Of a stretch of DNA of 64,000 nt, positions 9,479 through 22,640 are shown piece after piece; the stretch's first letter is position 1, and the number at the start of each line of letters is the position of its first letter. The DNA is from Amoebidium appalachense. Taxonomy: Eukaryota > Ichthyosporea. The notes under the pieces were generated by a model that did no database searches, had not been told where the DNA came from, and saw only the letters and a program-made list of their open reading frames with translations. The stretch spans positions 3,658,001 to 3,722,000 of the forward strand of contig CAVNZM010000013.1 of the NCBI GenBank assembly GCA_963693365.1. The letters run 5' to 3'. The position numbers and the translations under genes are program-made.

Positions 9479-10189
9479 AGCCCATCGGTGAAAATCATGG
9501 GTGTTTCATTTTCTCCGGCCCACCTCTCAGGAAGTTCCTAAGTTTCGTTGGTGCAGACCGACAATGTGTCAGGTTCATCTAATTATATCTCTCTAATTTG
9601 CACACATGGTATTCTGGTATGCACAGCGACATGCAAAAAAATAGGTGCTCGTATTTTTTTGTTATCTCGTTTAAACCTGGAGGAGCCCTCTCGGGGTCCC
9701 CATAGCAACTACGGTCTTTTACCCCTACCACCTATTGAGGTGGTGCCTCATTGTCCTTCCTACCTCAGCAGAAATGTCTCGCTAGTAATGACAATGCTTA
9801 TCTGTGTACGCGAAGTGACTTCTGCGAGTCGGTACTACCCCAGGCCCCCCCCTGCCCGCCTGGTTCCCCCTGTCCCCCCCCCCCCGCGCCCCCCCTTCCC
9901 CCTCCCCGCCCCCCTCTCGCACTCGTCTCCAGTCGCCCCGCCGCGCACACACACAGCACACACTTTCACGTATTCAAATCGCACGTACCTGCACACGCAT
10001 GTACCACACACGGACACGAGGGCACAAACTGTGACCAGCGATGAGCACCCGACATGAACATGCAGATACACTCAACGGCGGCCACACCACACACACATAC
10101 ATTCCCGGCCACACAGATACACACACGAACACTGCATATTGAGCCGGATAACTTTGCCCACATTACTTACTTAATAATAGTTGACCGTT

Positions 10190-10200
10190 GCAAGTGTGTG

Positions 10201-10276
<76 letters not shown>

Positions 10277-10582
10277 GTGGGTGTGTGTGTGTGTTGTGGG
10301 TGTGTGTTGTGGGTGTGTGTGCGGCGTGCGCGCCCATGTGCACATACATTTACTTGTGTGATTAACGAGCAGGTGAGGGGGGGGGAGGTGGGAGGTGAGT
10401 GTTAATAGGGGCCAGGGGGGGGGGGGGGAGTCGGGTCGTTCAACCAAAATGTTATAGAGCATTTTATAGTTACTGTACACATTTGCCCTGGACTCAACAA
10501 ACTTTTAGACCTTGCAAGGCAAAGAACACACAATGAGTGTGCATCCGGAAGAAGAAGGGCACCAGCAGTAAGGGGTGGTAAA

Positions 10583-10613
<31 letters not shown>

Positions 10614-10692
10614 TTGTGTGTGCATGTCACGGTGTGTGTGTGGGTGGGTGGGTGGGTGGGTGTGTTTGGTGTGAGTGTGACTCTGTGTGTGT

Positions 10693-10749
<57 letters not shown>
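10190..10749. repeat. (TG)n microsatellites
   Basis: TG tracts at about 10190-10325 and 10581-10749, with a short unique segment and a G-run between them. No gene is seen between 9.48 and 11.04 kb. Confidence 0.93.
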
Positions 10750-10750
<1 letters not shown>

Positions 10751-11037
10751 GGCATTTTAACGAAATTTTAGACTCAAAATCACATTTACTAAGTAAAATT
10801 GTATAACGTTAGGCAGGTTTGAGCATAACATTATGCACGTTTCAAAAAATTAAAAATGCAATAACTCGGGAACGCGCGACGAAAATGCATCAAAATCTCA
10901 CAGTTAGTGTGTTTTTATACCCCCTGCACACAAACGTTTAGATAACAGCATAACAGTGTGATCTGGTCAAGCGATCATGAAAAAACATTAAAAAAAACTT
11001 TAAAAAAACTGTACGTCAAATTTTTCGGTAAAATCCC

Positions 11038-11038
<1 letters not shown>

Positions 11039-11090
<52 letters not shown>

Positions 11091-11134
11091 TGGGTGTGTG
11101 GGTGTGGGTGTGGGTGTGGGTGTGTGTGGGTGTG

Positions 11135-11212
<78 letters not shown>

Positions 11213-11266
11213 CAGTGTGCGCGTGTGGTGCTTGTGTGATGCTTGTGTGTGTATATGTGCACGTGG
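11039..11266. repeat. (TG)n microsatellite
   Basis: About 170 bp of TG with GGGTGTGG variants. It leads directly into dispersed repeat copy 1. Confidence 0.95.
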
Positions 11267-11735
11267 GGGGGAGGAGGGAGGGGGGGGGGGGGGGGGGGGG
11301 GGGAGGGGGGGGGGGGGAAGCAGGGGAAGAAGGAGGGGGGGGGGGATGTGCATCAGTGGCCAAAACGGGAGAAATGCCTCCAAAAAAAAGAAAAAAGTAT
11401 CGACTACATGTACAAAGTTTGTGGATAGAAAAGTGACTCTGACCATGATCACGCGCATGGGCGCGCGCGGGATGGGGGTGGGGGGGGGGGGGGGGGGGGG
11501 GGGAGGGGGGACCCACCACCCCACCAACCCAGGTGGGTCCCTCCCCCCCGCAGGGGGGGGGGGGGGGGGGGGGGGGGGAGGGGGGACCCACCCACCCCTG
11601 CGGCTACCTTGGGGAGGGGGGAACCACCCACCCCCCGGAGGGGGTCCCCCCACCCCGGAGTACAGGGCGGACGTCGATATTGTTAACTACTCCCCCTCCC
11701 CCCATTTCAAGTAACTGTTGAAAAATCCCTAATCC
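11267..11735. repeat. Dispersed G/C-block repeat, copy 1
   Basis: It shares with 23535-23892 the order G-run, GGCCAAAA, CCATGATCACGCGCATG, G-run, GGTGGGTCCCTCCC, CTGCGGCTACCTTGGGG, GGACGTCGATATT and a CCCATTTCAA...AAAATCCCTAA end. Both copies follow TG tracts. It is a repeat family of about 350-450 bp with no coding capacity. Confidence 0.7.
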
Positions 11736-11895
11736 TGTTCGATTGGATGAAGATCACGTACGGAGGGCCCGAACTAGGCTCTGTGATTGGCGGACGCTTC
11801 ATGTACAGCTGCAGCTCACACATGTTGTCAGTGTATGCGTCGAGTACGCCACCCAGAAATCTGCCAACTGCTGATGAGTATGTTGTTATCGGTCC

Positions 11896-11908
11896 TCCCC
11901 CTCCCCCT

Positions 11909-11939
<31 letters not shown>

Positions 11940-11990
11940 CCACCACCACTACCACCACCACCACCACCACCACCACCACCACCCACCCAA
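11896..11990. repeat. Poly-C and (CAC)n tract
   Basis: A C-run of about 40 followed by CAC triplets. Confidence 0.93.
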
Positions 11991-12200
11991 AGTCGTGGGG
12001 CCTAAAGTCGAAAGGGGTTTACGCTGTTTACTCGAGGCAAAGAGAGACCAGTCTCAGGTATGGGGGGTTTTGCTCGGAATATTTCCTCAGCGGTATATCA
12101 TGATCACGTGCATAGATGTCGGGTGATGACTATATATCAGGTTTTACTTTCTCTACGGGACACCATAAAGACTAAGAAAAATCAATTAGTTGGGGTTCCC

Positions 12201-12201
12201 C

Positions 12202-12268
<67 letters not shown>

Positions 12269-12297
12269 CTCCCCTGGGACACTCGGTATCAGCTGGT

Positions 12298-12349
<52 letters not shown>
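12201..12349. repeat. T-run/G-run composite and (TG)n
   Basis: About 32 T directly followed by about 33 G, then 30 bp of unique sequence and a TG tract that abuts the 3' end of the non-LTR element. Confidence 0.93.
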
Positions 12350-12350
<1 letters not shown>

Positions 12351-12519
12351 TAGAATTTTGTAGTGATGTGTTTCTCAAGCCAATCAATACATCTAATAAA
12401 CAGGTCGTAGTTACGCGGGTTTAGTATAAAATCAAGGATGTTGTAATTTACAGGTAGGTTATCTTTCTGGGTGTCTGTTGTGAATGTGACGTGTGTGTGT
12501 TGCGGTATTATGTGGTCTA

Positions 12520-13737
12520 TCAAACTACATTTGGCGATACCTGACCGTTTAAACTGCTGTGTGTGTGTGTTGTTTGGGCATGCAAACGATGCCACCTTAT
12601 ACTTATTAGATCTCCACTGTATAGCACGTGTACACTGTAAAAGCGTGGTAATTGATCAATAATACCATCAGCTAGAGAAAGACCAGTTCTACAGGAAGGT
12701 AATATGTATTTAGGTGTTATACATTTGCGAGTGCCATATTTGGCAATATGGTTAAGGCGGTCAATATATATAAAACGAGTAGTAAGGCTTAGTATTTCAA
12801 GGTGCCTGCTTTCATCGGGTCTAGTGTCGTGTGGTATCTTTTTCCATTTGTTATATTGCGTGATTATCTTGTGATTGTGTACATGTTTAATAAGTAAGTG
12901 GCAGTCCAAAGTCACACGCACACTTTTGCGGGGTTTATTTGTATTTGTGCCCGGGGGAGAAGGAGAGAGAGAGGGAAGGAAAGAGGGGGGAGGTGCGGAG
13001 GGGACAGGTCGGATAGAGAAGAGAGGGTGGGAGGGCAAATACTTCTTTAAGCGGCTTATGTGCTTATTGAATTTCAGCGCGAGATGGGATACTCTAGCAG
13101 CTATTGGGACCAGACCATATATCGAGAGCTTTACGGGCCCAGGTTTACAACAGTTGTTAGATAGAAAGGAGGCAACTTCTGCTTCAAGGAAATTTGCCAA
13201 GGGTTTAAGCGCTCTAGTTCTCTCTTTCTTGATCCAAGCGGCGAGAAGGGGTAAACCATATTCACATGCCGGGAAGACAAAAGTGCGAATAAATGTAAGT
13301 CTAATAGAAGGATGGAGGGGTGTGTCTTTAAAAATATTAGCCGAGAAGAAAGCTAACCGCTTACGAGCCAACTCTACCCTCTTTTCGACCATATGGGAAA
13401 ACATAACACCAACAGAATTAACCGGAACACCAAGATATTTGTATTCTGGAACTATAGGTACAGGTTTAGATGACAATGTAAATGTGTGTAAATTGTTAGC
13501 TATATCAGGTACAATAACACCACATTTGTCTATGTTAAGGGTCATAAGGTTTGCCTTGCACCACTCTGACACTACATCGAACAGTCTTTGCAGGCGTCTA
13601 GGGGTACGGGCAAGGAGGGACAGATCATCAGCATAGAGAAGTGCAGGCGGAAAGTTATTAATAGGGTCATCATTTTCGGCGTAAATCTTGACAGCCAAAT
13701 CATCTATAAATAGGTTAAACAAAAAGGGGCTAAGCAA
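12520..13737 (-). pseudogene. Reverse transcriptase fragment of the non-LTR element
   Basis: The longest open piece (405 codons). It begins in the LSPFLFNLFIDDLA motif, has the catalytic YADD box (ALLYADDLSLLAR), then the CGVIVP and YKYLGVPV blocks and the thumb. Near 12.6 kb it loses frame; the homologous C-terminus continues in another frame to 12350. The upstream RT portion is in a third frame (13704-13997). The junction near 13730 shows a one-frame slip just before the LSPFLFN motif. A dead copy. Confidence 0.85.
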
Positions 13738-15123
13738 TGCATACCCTGCAAGAGACCTCTAGTACGAGCAAAACCATATGAAAGATGCCCATTAACCACA
13801 GCTCTACCATAGGTTTGAGACAAGAGAGACAAGAGTGCTTCTAACAGAACACCAATGCAGTGTGGTACACCCCGTGCAGCAAGCTTTTCCCATAGGAGAC
13901 CAGGGGAGACAGAATCGTAAGCAGTTTTCCAATAAAGCCAACATATCGTGCACCAACTTGCATAGAATCGTGCAGTGCCATTATTTGAACATAACATGAA
14001 TTGTTCTTACGAAAAGCCGATTGGCATGGGTGTATGTATGTGAAGAATAGATTGAAGCCTAGGGCCGCGGTGATGTGCAAATAACCTAAGTAAGCAAGCT
14101 TCAAAGAATCTACAAACAACCTGGGTTAGTGTGATGGGGCGAAAAGATGATATGGGGCCCTCAGAGTCTGGGGATCACTAAGGTATCTAACCAAGATGAC
14201 GGGACATGTCCACATTTAACACACCAAGAAAAGAGAGAGCTTAGTTAGCATAATAGTAAGATCAGGTTTAATAGCACGATCACTTTCCTTTTGTCTAAAG
14301 GAGGGAACAAGGATTTTAAGAAACCCAGCAGGAAGTCCATCAGGTCCACAAGACTTACTAGAGCTATAACTAGATATCACAGACCATATGGTATCGGGAC
14401 TGAAAAAGGGGAGGATCGATTCTATCGGGATAGATGGGTCTACAGGCCACACAATAGGTTTCTGAGCGGGGGTCCTATCTTTAAACAGTTCCGAGAAATA
14501 CTTATCAGAGTCTATGAGGGGGTCTCCAGTGGTATCCCCAATAATACGAGCAGGGGGGCCAAATCGATTCATACTAGCAAGCCGGCGCAAGCTTTCCTTT
14601 TGAGACTGAGGGGCTCACCTAGTCTAGCGGGAGTACTGGTGTTTGGTAACAAGAGAGCATCGGGATATTCCTTCCTACCACCACCAGCATAATCACCGAG
14701 ATCTATTAAATCATCATTGACAACAATAAAGTTAGTGCATGTATCTAGTACGAGATATGAATCTGGTCTGGCTTGTGCAGATTCTAATAGCGCATATATA
14801 TAGGGTGTTTCGTTACATAGCATACACATACATCAACTCTACCCCACTGTGACTTGAGCTGCAGGATAGACGGAGGCGAAAGGTGGGAGGAGGAGGGGGG
14901 AGCAGACTCTAGGGAGATCTTAGGTAGGAAAAGGATAAGAGAGTGGTCAGATGACCTAGAGAGGTTAGGAGGGAGAGAGAGTTTTGACATGGTTGATGGC
15001 CAAAAGGGGAGTCGGTGTTGTGGGCATGGGATATTTGATGGAACCGCAAAGTGTGACTTTGGACATACCTTGCTAAAGGGATAGCGCGCTCCGGGCCGGG
15101 GGGCTTAGATGGGTACCCGACAC

Positions 15124-15315
15124 TCACTTGCAGTGTAGATCTGTGTGGTGGAGTCGCGTGTTAAAATCACCTAAAATAACAGTGGACATTGGTAACTGTG
15201 ACAACTCATGAGTCAATTCGGCAACCGACATAGATGGTGGGTAATATACAAAAGTAAAAACATTAGAAAGAAACTCTATAGACACCGAGAATTCCGTTTT
15301 TGCTACGGTTTGCAC
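15124..15315 (-). pseudogene. AP-endonuclease fragment of the non-LTR element
   Basis: A 63-codon piece ending ...STVILGDFNTRLHH. ILGDFN is the conserved metal-site motif of endonuclease/exonuclease/phosphatase domains in LINEs. It is separated by frameshifts from the SDH-containing piece at 14784-14990. Confidence 0.7.
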
Positions 15316-15330
15316 CTCACTGTGGCACCC

Positions 15331-16396
15331 TCGGTGACTCGACTATGACTACACGACTTGACATTTTCAGTGACGACGACTGGCGACTGGTAGTCATGTC
15401 GGTACATCGATATCCGTGCAATGATTCAGTACGTATACGTACGCGGCAGTGCATGCATGCAGACTTCAAGCAGCGCTAGCCGCGCAAACGGACCCGTAAC
15501 AGACCGATCCGACGAGTATTATTACTCTATGGTATGCATATCAACGTTCGGCGATTGGATGAATCAAAAATGATCGGAGTGGGGTAAATCTTTTTTTAAT
15601 GGATGCATCCACGTCGGATAAGATATTACGTATATATGGATATCTAACTCTAGTCACGAAGTTCAAGCGCAGTTTAATAATAAAATATTTTTATATTCGT
15701 GGTTTAAGATTCATTTATGGACCATTTGTATGCTTCTCTATGTCGTAGACCTGTGTGCCATTTCAAAATCGATAGCAATGTTTTATGCGAATTGGAATGT
15801 CGAAGAATAACCATTATCAGGGTCAGTAAGAATCAGCGCATTCTTTTTCTATATTTACGGGAACAGGGACTGGATTGGTCATGTTTTTGAATATCTCCAC
15901 ATATGATGTATGCCTGATACGTTATATCTCCGCATATGATTTGTATGTTGTAAGTGTAACCTTGATTTTTTACATGTATATCTTGTTGGGTGGAAGTACT
16001 GTTGGCCTTGGTGCCGAGAACTCATCACAGCTCACCTACATGTCGTTAATAAACAGCACATTCCCCCCCATTTTTGAGTGCTCCATAACTTCTATTGAGA
16101 TTTTCAAAATCAAATAGGCCACAATTTTACCCAAAAATGCCGCGATATGATTTATTTAATTGTATTTAATTCTGTCGCCTGATATAAATATGAATATTTT
16201 AGTCGCATCATTCCAATATCGCAGGACAGCTCATGCACACACATGATGAGGGGCCCAAAATCCGAGCATTTGTTTTAAAATGTGTTCCAACCCTGTATCA
16301 GGGTTCGTCTGTCGCATTCCACTATTTTCCCCAAATAAAAAGAGCCCCGCCATTGTGCTGCCTCACACACTGCCTGTGTATGTAGTTAACTAAGCA
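15331..16396. other. Intergenic, upstream region of the mosaic gene
   Basis: AT-rich unique sequence with no ORF I can support. A TATA-like AAATAAAAAG lies about 60 bp before the ATG at 16397, and could position transcription of the downstream gene. Confidence 0.4.
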
Positions 16397-17928
16397 ATGG
16401 GTCGCAAGGGTGGAGTTTCATCTCTGCTGCTGGGCGCTGCCCTGTTGGGCACCCTCGCGGTGCAGGCGCAAGGTTTTCTATTCCTGTTGAAACCTCTATT
16501 TTGCCAGAATACTTGCGGTACGTGCGCCCCTCGCCCAACCGCCCCACAAAATATTAATATAGCTGGAGGCCTAGGATGTGGAAGATAAGCTAGTGCACAA
16601 ATAATGAGAAGAAGTCTGGTCCAGGAATGCTCCACACCTCTCTGTAGCTGCGCGTTGTGCCTTTCAGAGAATATTGGTTCACAAATATTCTACAACCATG
16701 TTCTTTATTATTCACGTCGTACGGTTAAGGCCCCATAGAAGACAAATGTTCTCGAACCTTTGCGTACACCTACATTCTTGTGTGTATACCGTTGAGCACT
16801 TGCCTGACACAGTATCCCCGTATAACTTTTTTTTTCCTTTTTCCTGTACAGGAAGCGACGGCAAAAACTGTGTTCAGGATATCCGTGGTTGTGGACACTG
16901 CACCTGCTGTGACTGGGGTGCACGGTACGACCCTGGCCAGGACCGTTGCATTGGGCCCCCTCCACCCCCGCCACCACCACCACCACCACCACCACCGCCC
17001 CGCCCGCCACCACCCCCTCCCCCACCACCACCACCACCGCCCCCACCTCCACCACCACCCCCACCACCACCAGGACAGAATGGTAAGTGTCGTGCTCTCT
17101 CTCTCTCCCCCTCTTCTCCCCCCCCCCCCCCCCCCCCCTCTCTCTCTTTCAGACTCCAATTGAAGCTTGGACGTTGGATACTCCATTTAGCAGCCATGCC
17201 CACATTGTGTTGTGGTTCTCTCAGAAAGTCTTTGAGCATCAAACTATACAATTCCGCTGTCTAACCACACCACCACTTTCTTCTACGCAGGCGCCAACTT
17301 CATCGGCTGCTTTATCGACCAGGCTGCCCGCGATCTCACCGGCCGTGGCCCGATTGTACGCAATGACTTGACGCCTGATGTGTGCAAAAGTTTGTGCAAG
17401 GACTTCCAGTTCTACGGCATGCAGATGGGCAACGAGTGCTACTGCGATAACAACTACGGCAAGTACGGTGCTGCCCCTGGCGACTGCACCATTAGGTGTG
17501 CCGGCAACAACAACTTCTTCTGCGGCAATGGATGGAGGAACACCGTCTACAAGAACCCTGACTATGTGCCAGGTGAATAGTTGCACCCCCTGGTTGTGTA
17601 CACGTACGGCACATGGAATTGACGAGTCCTACTGGTTACTCTGGCCGCAGTTGTGGATGACTGTGTGCATGGTGGTTGGGTTCCTTTTTTGTTAACATAA
17701 GGTTTTTATGGTTGTCAACAGTTTTTTTTTGTCCATTATTCTTACTCTCCATCTCCTCCCCAACAGCCGACTATAGTATGGTCGATGTTGCACTCGGGAA
17801 CGAGTTCCGTCAGTGCGACGCCTCTCGGGCGATCCTGACTGGCCCGGCAGACAACGTGCAGGCCTGCCGTATCAGGTAGGTCAACACCCCAGTTGATTGC
17901 ACTATCTCGTATTCTACTCACCCTTCCC

Positions 17929-17971
<43 letters not shown>

Positions 17972-20109
17972 AAAAAAAAACCTCCACCCGTCCCTACCCC
18001 TATACTACCATCCCAATCACACTTCATACTGGAAGCCTGAAAGTGCTGAAGTCACCACAAATCAAGCGATTCCGGGGCTATATTTGCCCCTTTTCACCAG
18101 AGTTCCAACATAAGACATCTTCCAGCCACTTCAGATTTCGAACTGACTTCATCTTGTTTGCAGGTGCGGAAACACCCCCAACTGCCGCTACATCACGTTC
18201 TTCCGGTCAGGCCGCTGCAGCCTCTTCAACATGTGCACTCTTGTCCCCGCCACCGAGCAGGCCACCGTCATGCGCGTCACAGCTGCCCCCGAGCCCGACT
18301 ACGCCATGACCAACCAGCTTGCGGGTGCATGCGATTTCTCGAACGCTCTTCAGAGCGCTACACAGAAAGTTGCTGATGCACAGGACTGCCGGCTGGCGTG
18401 TGCACGCACCAAGGACTGCCGCTACGCAACGTTCAACCGGGTCACCGGCCGTTGCGGTCTGTTCAAGGTCTGCGAGTTGGATCCCGCGAATGCTGCCGAT
18501 TCAACGATCTTTTTCATTGATGGCGCCCCTGTGCCCAAGCGTAAGTGACAGCCCCTTTCCCCACCCTCCCTGCCAACGACACTCTTCTCCTCGTTTCTAT
18601 CCTGTACCCTTGGCTAATATCATCTTCTAGTATCTTTCGCTTCTTGTCCCTGTGAGTCTCTTATGTTTTTTGGCTACAGGAGTTTTCGGCGATATCAACA
18701 TACACAATAATACTCGTCAATAAACACAAACTGACAATCACCACTATCTCATTATACAGCGGCCGACTATAACATGCAGCAGTACGAGGTTCCCCGCAGC
18801 TGCGACTACGCATCTGCCCTCAAGAACGTCGGTGTGGTTGCCGATGTCGCCGCCTGCCGTGCCGAGTGTGGGCGTGCCACTGGCTGCCGCTACATCACCT
18901 TCCACACCACCACCAAGCGTTGTGGCCTGTTTGCCACGTGCAACATCGTGCCCCCCACTGATGGCTCTTTCATTTACTTTGTCGCCGGTGCCCCTGATCC
19001 GGCTGGTATGTCGCAGAATTCCCTCAACATCATCCTCAACTCTTCCTCCTCCCCCCTCCCCCCCCCCCCCCCCCCCCCCCCCCCTCCCGTCAGCAAAAAG
19101 AAAATTGGCTCTCTTGAACTCCTCCTGCTTATGCCGTGTCCAGTGGTGTCCAGTGCCAAGGGCGAAAAACAGGCTGCGTGTTAATTTTACATGTTTTTTG
19201 CATCGTCGCACTGCCAGTAAGCCCTAAACACTCCACCCGAAACCACCCGCCCCTCCTCCTGCTTCACCACCCCTTCCCTCATTAATGTTCGCAGTTTCAC
19301 TTGCTCAATCACTCACCCACACAGACCTCGATATTGGCACCATCAACGTGATTATCAAGGACGACAGCAACAGGCCCTACGGGCGCATCACTGTTCGTCT
19401 GGTGAATGCCCAGGGCACAGTTGTCGCTTTGGGCGCCACCGATGCCAATGGCCTTGTCAACTTCAAGGCTCCCCCCGGCCAATACACCGTCGTGCCCACG
19501 TTCCCTGCCTCGCGCAGACCTAAACCCCCTGCCGACAAATTTACGATCACGATCGCCACAGGCGCCAACAAGGACTTCACGCAGGTTATCAAGCTCCAGG
19601 GCGACACCGGCACTATTACGATTGTGATCCGTGATCCCGATGGTGTTCCTCTGTCCAACACTGAGGTTGAGGTCTACAACCTGCAGGGCACCCTGGTGAC
19701 CACTGCCACAACCAACAATGACGGCAAGATTACGATCACGGTGCCACCCGGCCAGTACACGATTAGGCCGATCTACCCCGCCGATCGCCAGCCTGCCGAT
19801 AGTGAGGACAGCGAGTTTACGATTACGATCCAGTCCGGCACCAATCCCGATGAGGAGATTGTGCCCGTCCTGCCCCCCGTCCCTGGTAAGAACCCCCCTC
19901 CCCCCCCCCCCCCCCCCCTTCCCCCCCCCCCCCCCCCCCCCCCGGGGACCCTCCCCCCCCTCCCCCTCTCCCCCTCGCAACTACACACAGCAAACACGAG
20001 GCACACTGCTACTTGTTCACCATTTTGCCTTCTGCTAGTAATAGCCGTACAACATAGTAACCCTATGAGGTAATAACAAGAACAAAGAAATGTTGAAATA
20101 ACCTGTGCA

Positions 20110-20143
<34 letters not shown>

Positions 20144-20611
20144 CATACCAGCAGCCAATCACCTCACCAACCCAATCGTCATTTCCTAACTTCAATTGTG
20201 AAATTTCAGGCAAGATCAATGGTTTTATCTACAACGACAAGAACTCCGACAACAAGGTTGATCCCAATGAGGGTCTCTCCAAGGTCACCATCACCCTCAC
20301 ATCCGCCGGTCAGGCCCCCCGCACCGCCGTCACGGCCGCAAATGGTTTCTATGAATTTGCGCCCCTTAAGCCCGGCACATATGTCGTCACAGTTGGCAAC
20401 ATTCCCGGCGTGCCGGCCACCGTGCCCCGCTCAAAGACCATCACCCTTGCCGGCGGCCAGACGTCCAAGTTCGATCTGAGGATTCTGGGCAACATCAACC
20501 CAGCGCCCCCTGCACCCAAGCCAGGTGTGAGTGTGTTGTGTGTGCCCGTGTGTATGTACCGGCCCCATCGCTTCTCTGCCCCCCTCTCACTCTCTCTCTC
20601 TCTCTCCCCCC

Positions 20612-20642
<31 letters not shown>

Positions 20643-21420
20643 AAAAAAAAAAAACATGCACGGACATCCTTGCTGGTAGTTTCCCAATGCATGCTTTCCG
20701 CTAAAGTATCACGTACCCGGTCTTTACTCTTGCCTGTTCTGCAGGATTTTTCCGGCGTTCTGACCGTCCCTTTTCCACAGCCACGATCACGGGCAGCGTG
20801 TTCATCGACAGCAACAAGAACCAGGCCTTCGACCAGGGCGAACCCCCTGTGCCCTCCATCCCCATGACCCTGCTCAACGCTCAGGGCAACCAGGTGGCCG
20901 GTGGCAAAGTCACCACGGACGCCAACGGTGGCTTCACCTTCCCCCCCGTCCCTGCCGGCACATACACCGTACGTGCTGATCTCTCGTCGCGTAACGATGT
21001 GGCCAACCCTACGGCCGAGGGATCCATTACGGTTAAGGCTGGCGGCAAGTTCACTCTCAGATTCGCCATCGAGCGTATGTATTCCTTCCCCTTCCCCCCT
21101 CCCCCCCCCCCTCCCCCCCCCCTTCCCTCCCTCCCCCTTGCCTGCCCTTCCCCAGCACACACATGGAATAGAATAAGAGTAGAAAAGGGAGGTGAGAGGG
21201 AGAGAGAAAAGGATGGGTAGTGCCACAGTGTTGCAGGCATGTGCACGTGCAGTCGCATGCATGCATATCCACAGTCATGCTCTCGCCCTCTCCCTTTCTA
21301 CTAGTAGTAAAGTTTTCTTGGCTTCAATTCATCAGTGTATCGTCGACCTTGTTTGAGCTACATTCTTGACAGTAATCGTCCATACTAACACAAACATGCA
21401 TCGCTCCCCCTTTTCGCATT

Positions 21421-21463
<43 letters not shown>

Positions 21464-21548
21464 GCACACACACACACAAATGCGTACAGCCTCCGACCAG
21501 CCTAGTTATGATGACTTCGGCGGCGGATTCGACGACCACAACTATTAA
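16397..21548 (+). CDS. Secreted mosaic protein: poly-Pro hinge, WSC, three PAN-like, four Cna-B/SdrD-B-like modules
   Basis: Ten exons: 16397-16472, 16852-17082, 17291-17572, 17767-17875, 18164-18540, 18760-19005, 19325-19885, 20210-20524, 20781-21074, 21490-21548. Together they are 2,550 nt and 849 residues. All introns are GT-AG and all phases join. Residues 1-25 are a signal peptide. At 30-60 is a six-Cys segment, then a poly-Pro hinge of about 40 residues with one Arg. A WSC carbohydrate-binding domain lies at 103-196 (GNECYC and CAGNNNFFCG motifs). Three PAN/apple-like modules (about 197-258, 276-358, 359-440) each carry CRY(I/A)TF followed by CxLFxxC. Two Cna-B-like beta-sandwiches (441-627) and two SdrD-B-like modules (628-830, with FIDSNKNQAFDQGE) follow, then a short acidic tail without a membrane anchor. 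A cell-surface or matrix glycoprotein is inferred. Eight of nine introns are phase 1, the signature of module shuffling. Confidence 0.92.
21423..21462. repeat. (CA)n tract before the last exon of the mosaic gene
   Basis: A CA tract within the last intron, 27 bp upstream of the final acceptor (GTACAG). Confidence 0.9.
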
Positions 21549-22520
21549 CGCATGGTGCCTAGGCATGCCACGGAACTTCCAATAGGTTAATGGGGTCTCC
21601 CAAGCTGATAAGTTCATAAAAATTATTTATCAGTAAAACGGTGTTATTTAATTATAAGTGTTATGCTACAGGCAAGCATGTCACACCGTAGAAATAGAAA
21701 TATTTACAATATATAATTGGTGTCTGTGATTGGCATGTTGCCCCTAGACACACATCTCCACGTGAGAAATAGTAAGAGATCACGTGGTTCAGTAAATCTT
21801 ATTCCACTCCCCGATCAATGTAGCTGTTGCAGCCATCTGGCACGTGCATACTACGCAATACCAATGTGGTCTAATTTGTCTTTTTTTTTTGGGGGGGGGG
21901 GGGGGGGGTTTGCGCATCACGGCGGGGGGGGGGGGGGGGGGGGCTTGCACCTTATAATCACGATGGCAGGTGTCCTCTTTCAAGGCCTCCACACCGTGTG
22001 CTATTTATTTTCTGCATGGCCTCGTGTCAGGGATGCAAGGCATTAGCACGAATAGGCTGCGGATTGGACCATAAAAAAGGATAGTACTGGTTTTGTATTG
22101 ATTTGCACGTGTCTGTATGTGCCCAGTTACTACACGTGCACAACCATCAGCTATATTCAAAACTTTGGCAAAACGGACAACATACAAAGAGATAACAATT
22201 GTTGCATGCAACTAGCTAATCACCAAAATTGGGTAGCTAATCACCAAAATTAGGTTGGTTTGCGAGAAAAGGTAGTCTTCGAGCGCCAAGATCTAGAAGC
22301 GGTAGACACAATGAATATGAATTTGAATATGGTAGGGGGCTCCAGCAAAATGGTACCAAGGCTGCAGGCGCTTACACAAATCCTCAAAAGAGCATGCATA
22401 TTCATTGAAGTCACACATACGCGCGTGCACACACCACTTGCGCACACACTTTTGGCCTCATATTCAATCTACACAAGCACTGGCACCCATCCATGTATGC
22501 ATACATTCTACCTGCTTGCC
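21549..22520. other. Intergenic region with no supported gene
   Basis: Downstream of the mosaic gene. It holds a T-run/G-run composite (21883-21908), a second G-run near 21930, and a short tandem duplication AGCTAATCACCAAAATT at 22213-22248. An open frame from 22260 runs into the CA tract at 22600 but resembles nothing known. Confidence 0.5.
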
Positions 22521-22601
22521 TTCCCCCCCCCCCCCCCCCACCACCACACACACACACAAACTCCCCACACACAAACACACACACACACGTGCACACACTG
22601 T

Positions 22602-22640
<39 letters not shown>

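Larger units (their letters stand above)
12350..15330 (-). mobile_element. Decayed non-LTR (LINE-type) retrotransposon
   Basis: On the minus strand, pieces of an endonuclease-reverse transcriptase polyprotein occur in the right order but in different frames. An AP-type endonuclease fragment with ILGDFN lies at 15124-15315 and an SDHSLI box near 14.9 kb. The RT N-terminal part with SSSKSCGPDGLPAGF lies near 14.3 kb, RT segments with QSAFRKNNS at about 14.0 kb and YWKTAYDSVSPGLL at 13.9 kb, and the YADD palm from 13737 to about 12.6 kb. A last frame runs to a stop at 12350. Several frameshifts separate the parts, so it is non-functional. The order endonuclease then RT is that of Jockey/CR1/L1-like elements; the clade is unresolved. 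Confidence 0.85.

Noticed and set aside
10054-11714. Cys-Val and Gly-rich ORFs in TG and G tracts
   Set aside because: Direct translations of (TG)n and G-runs.
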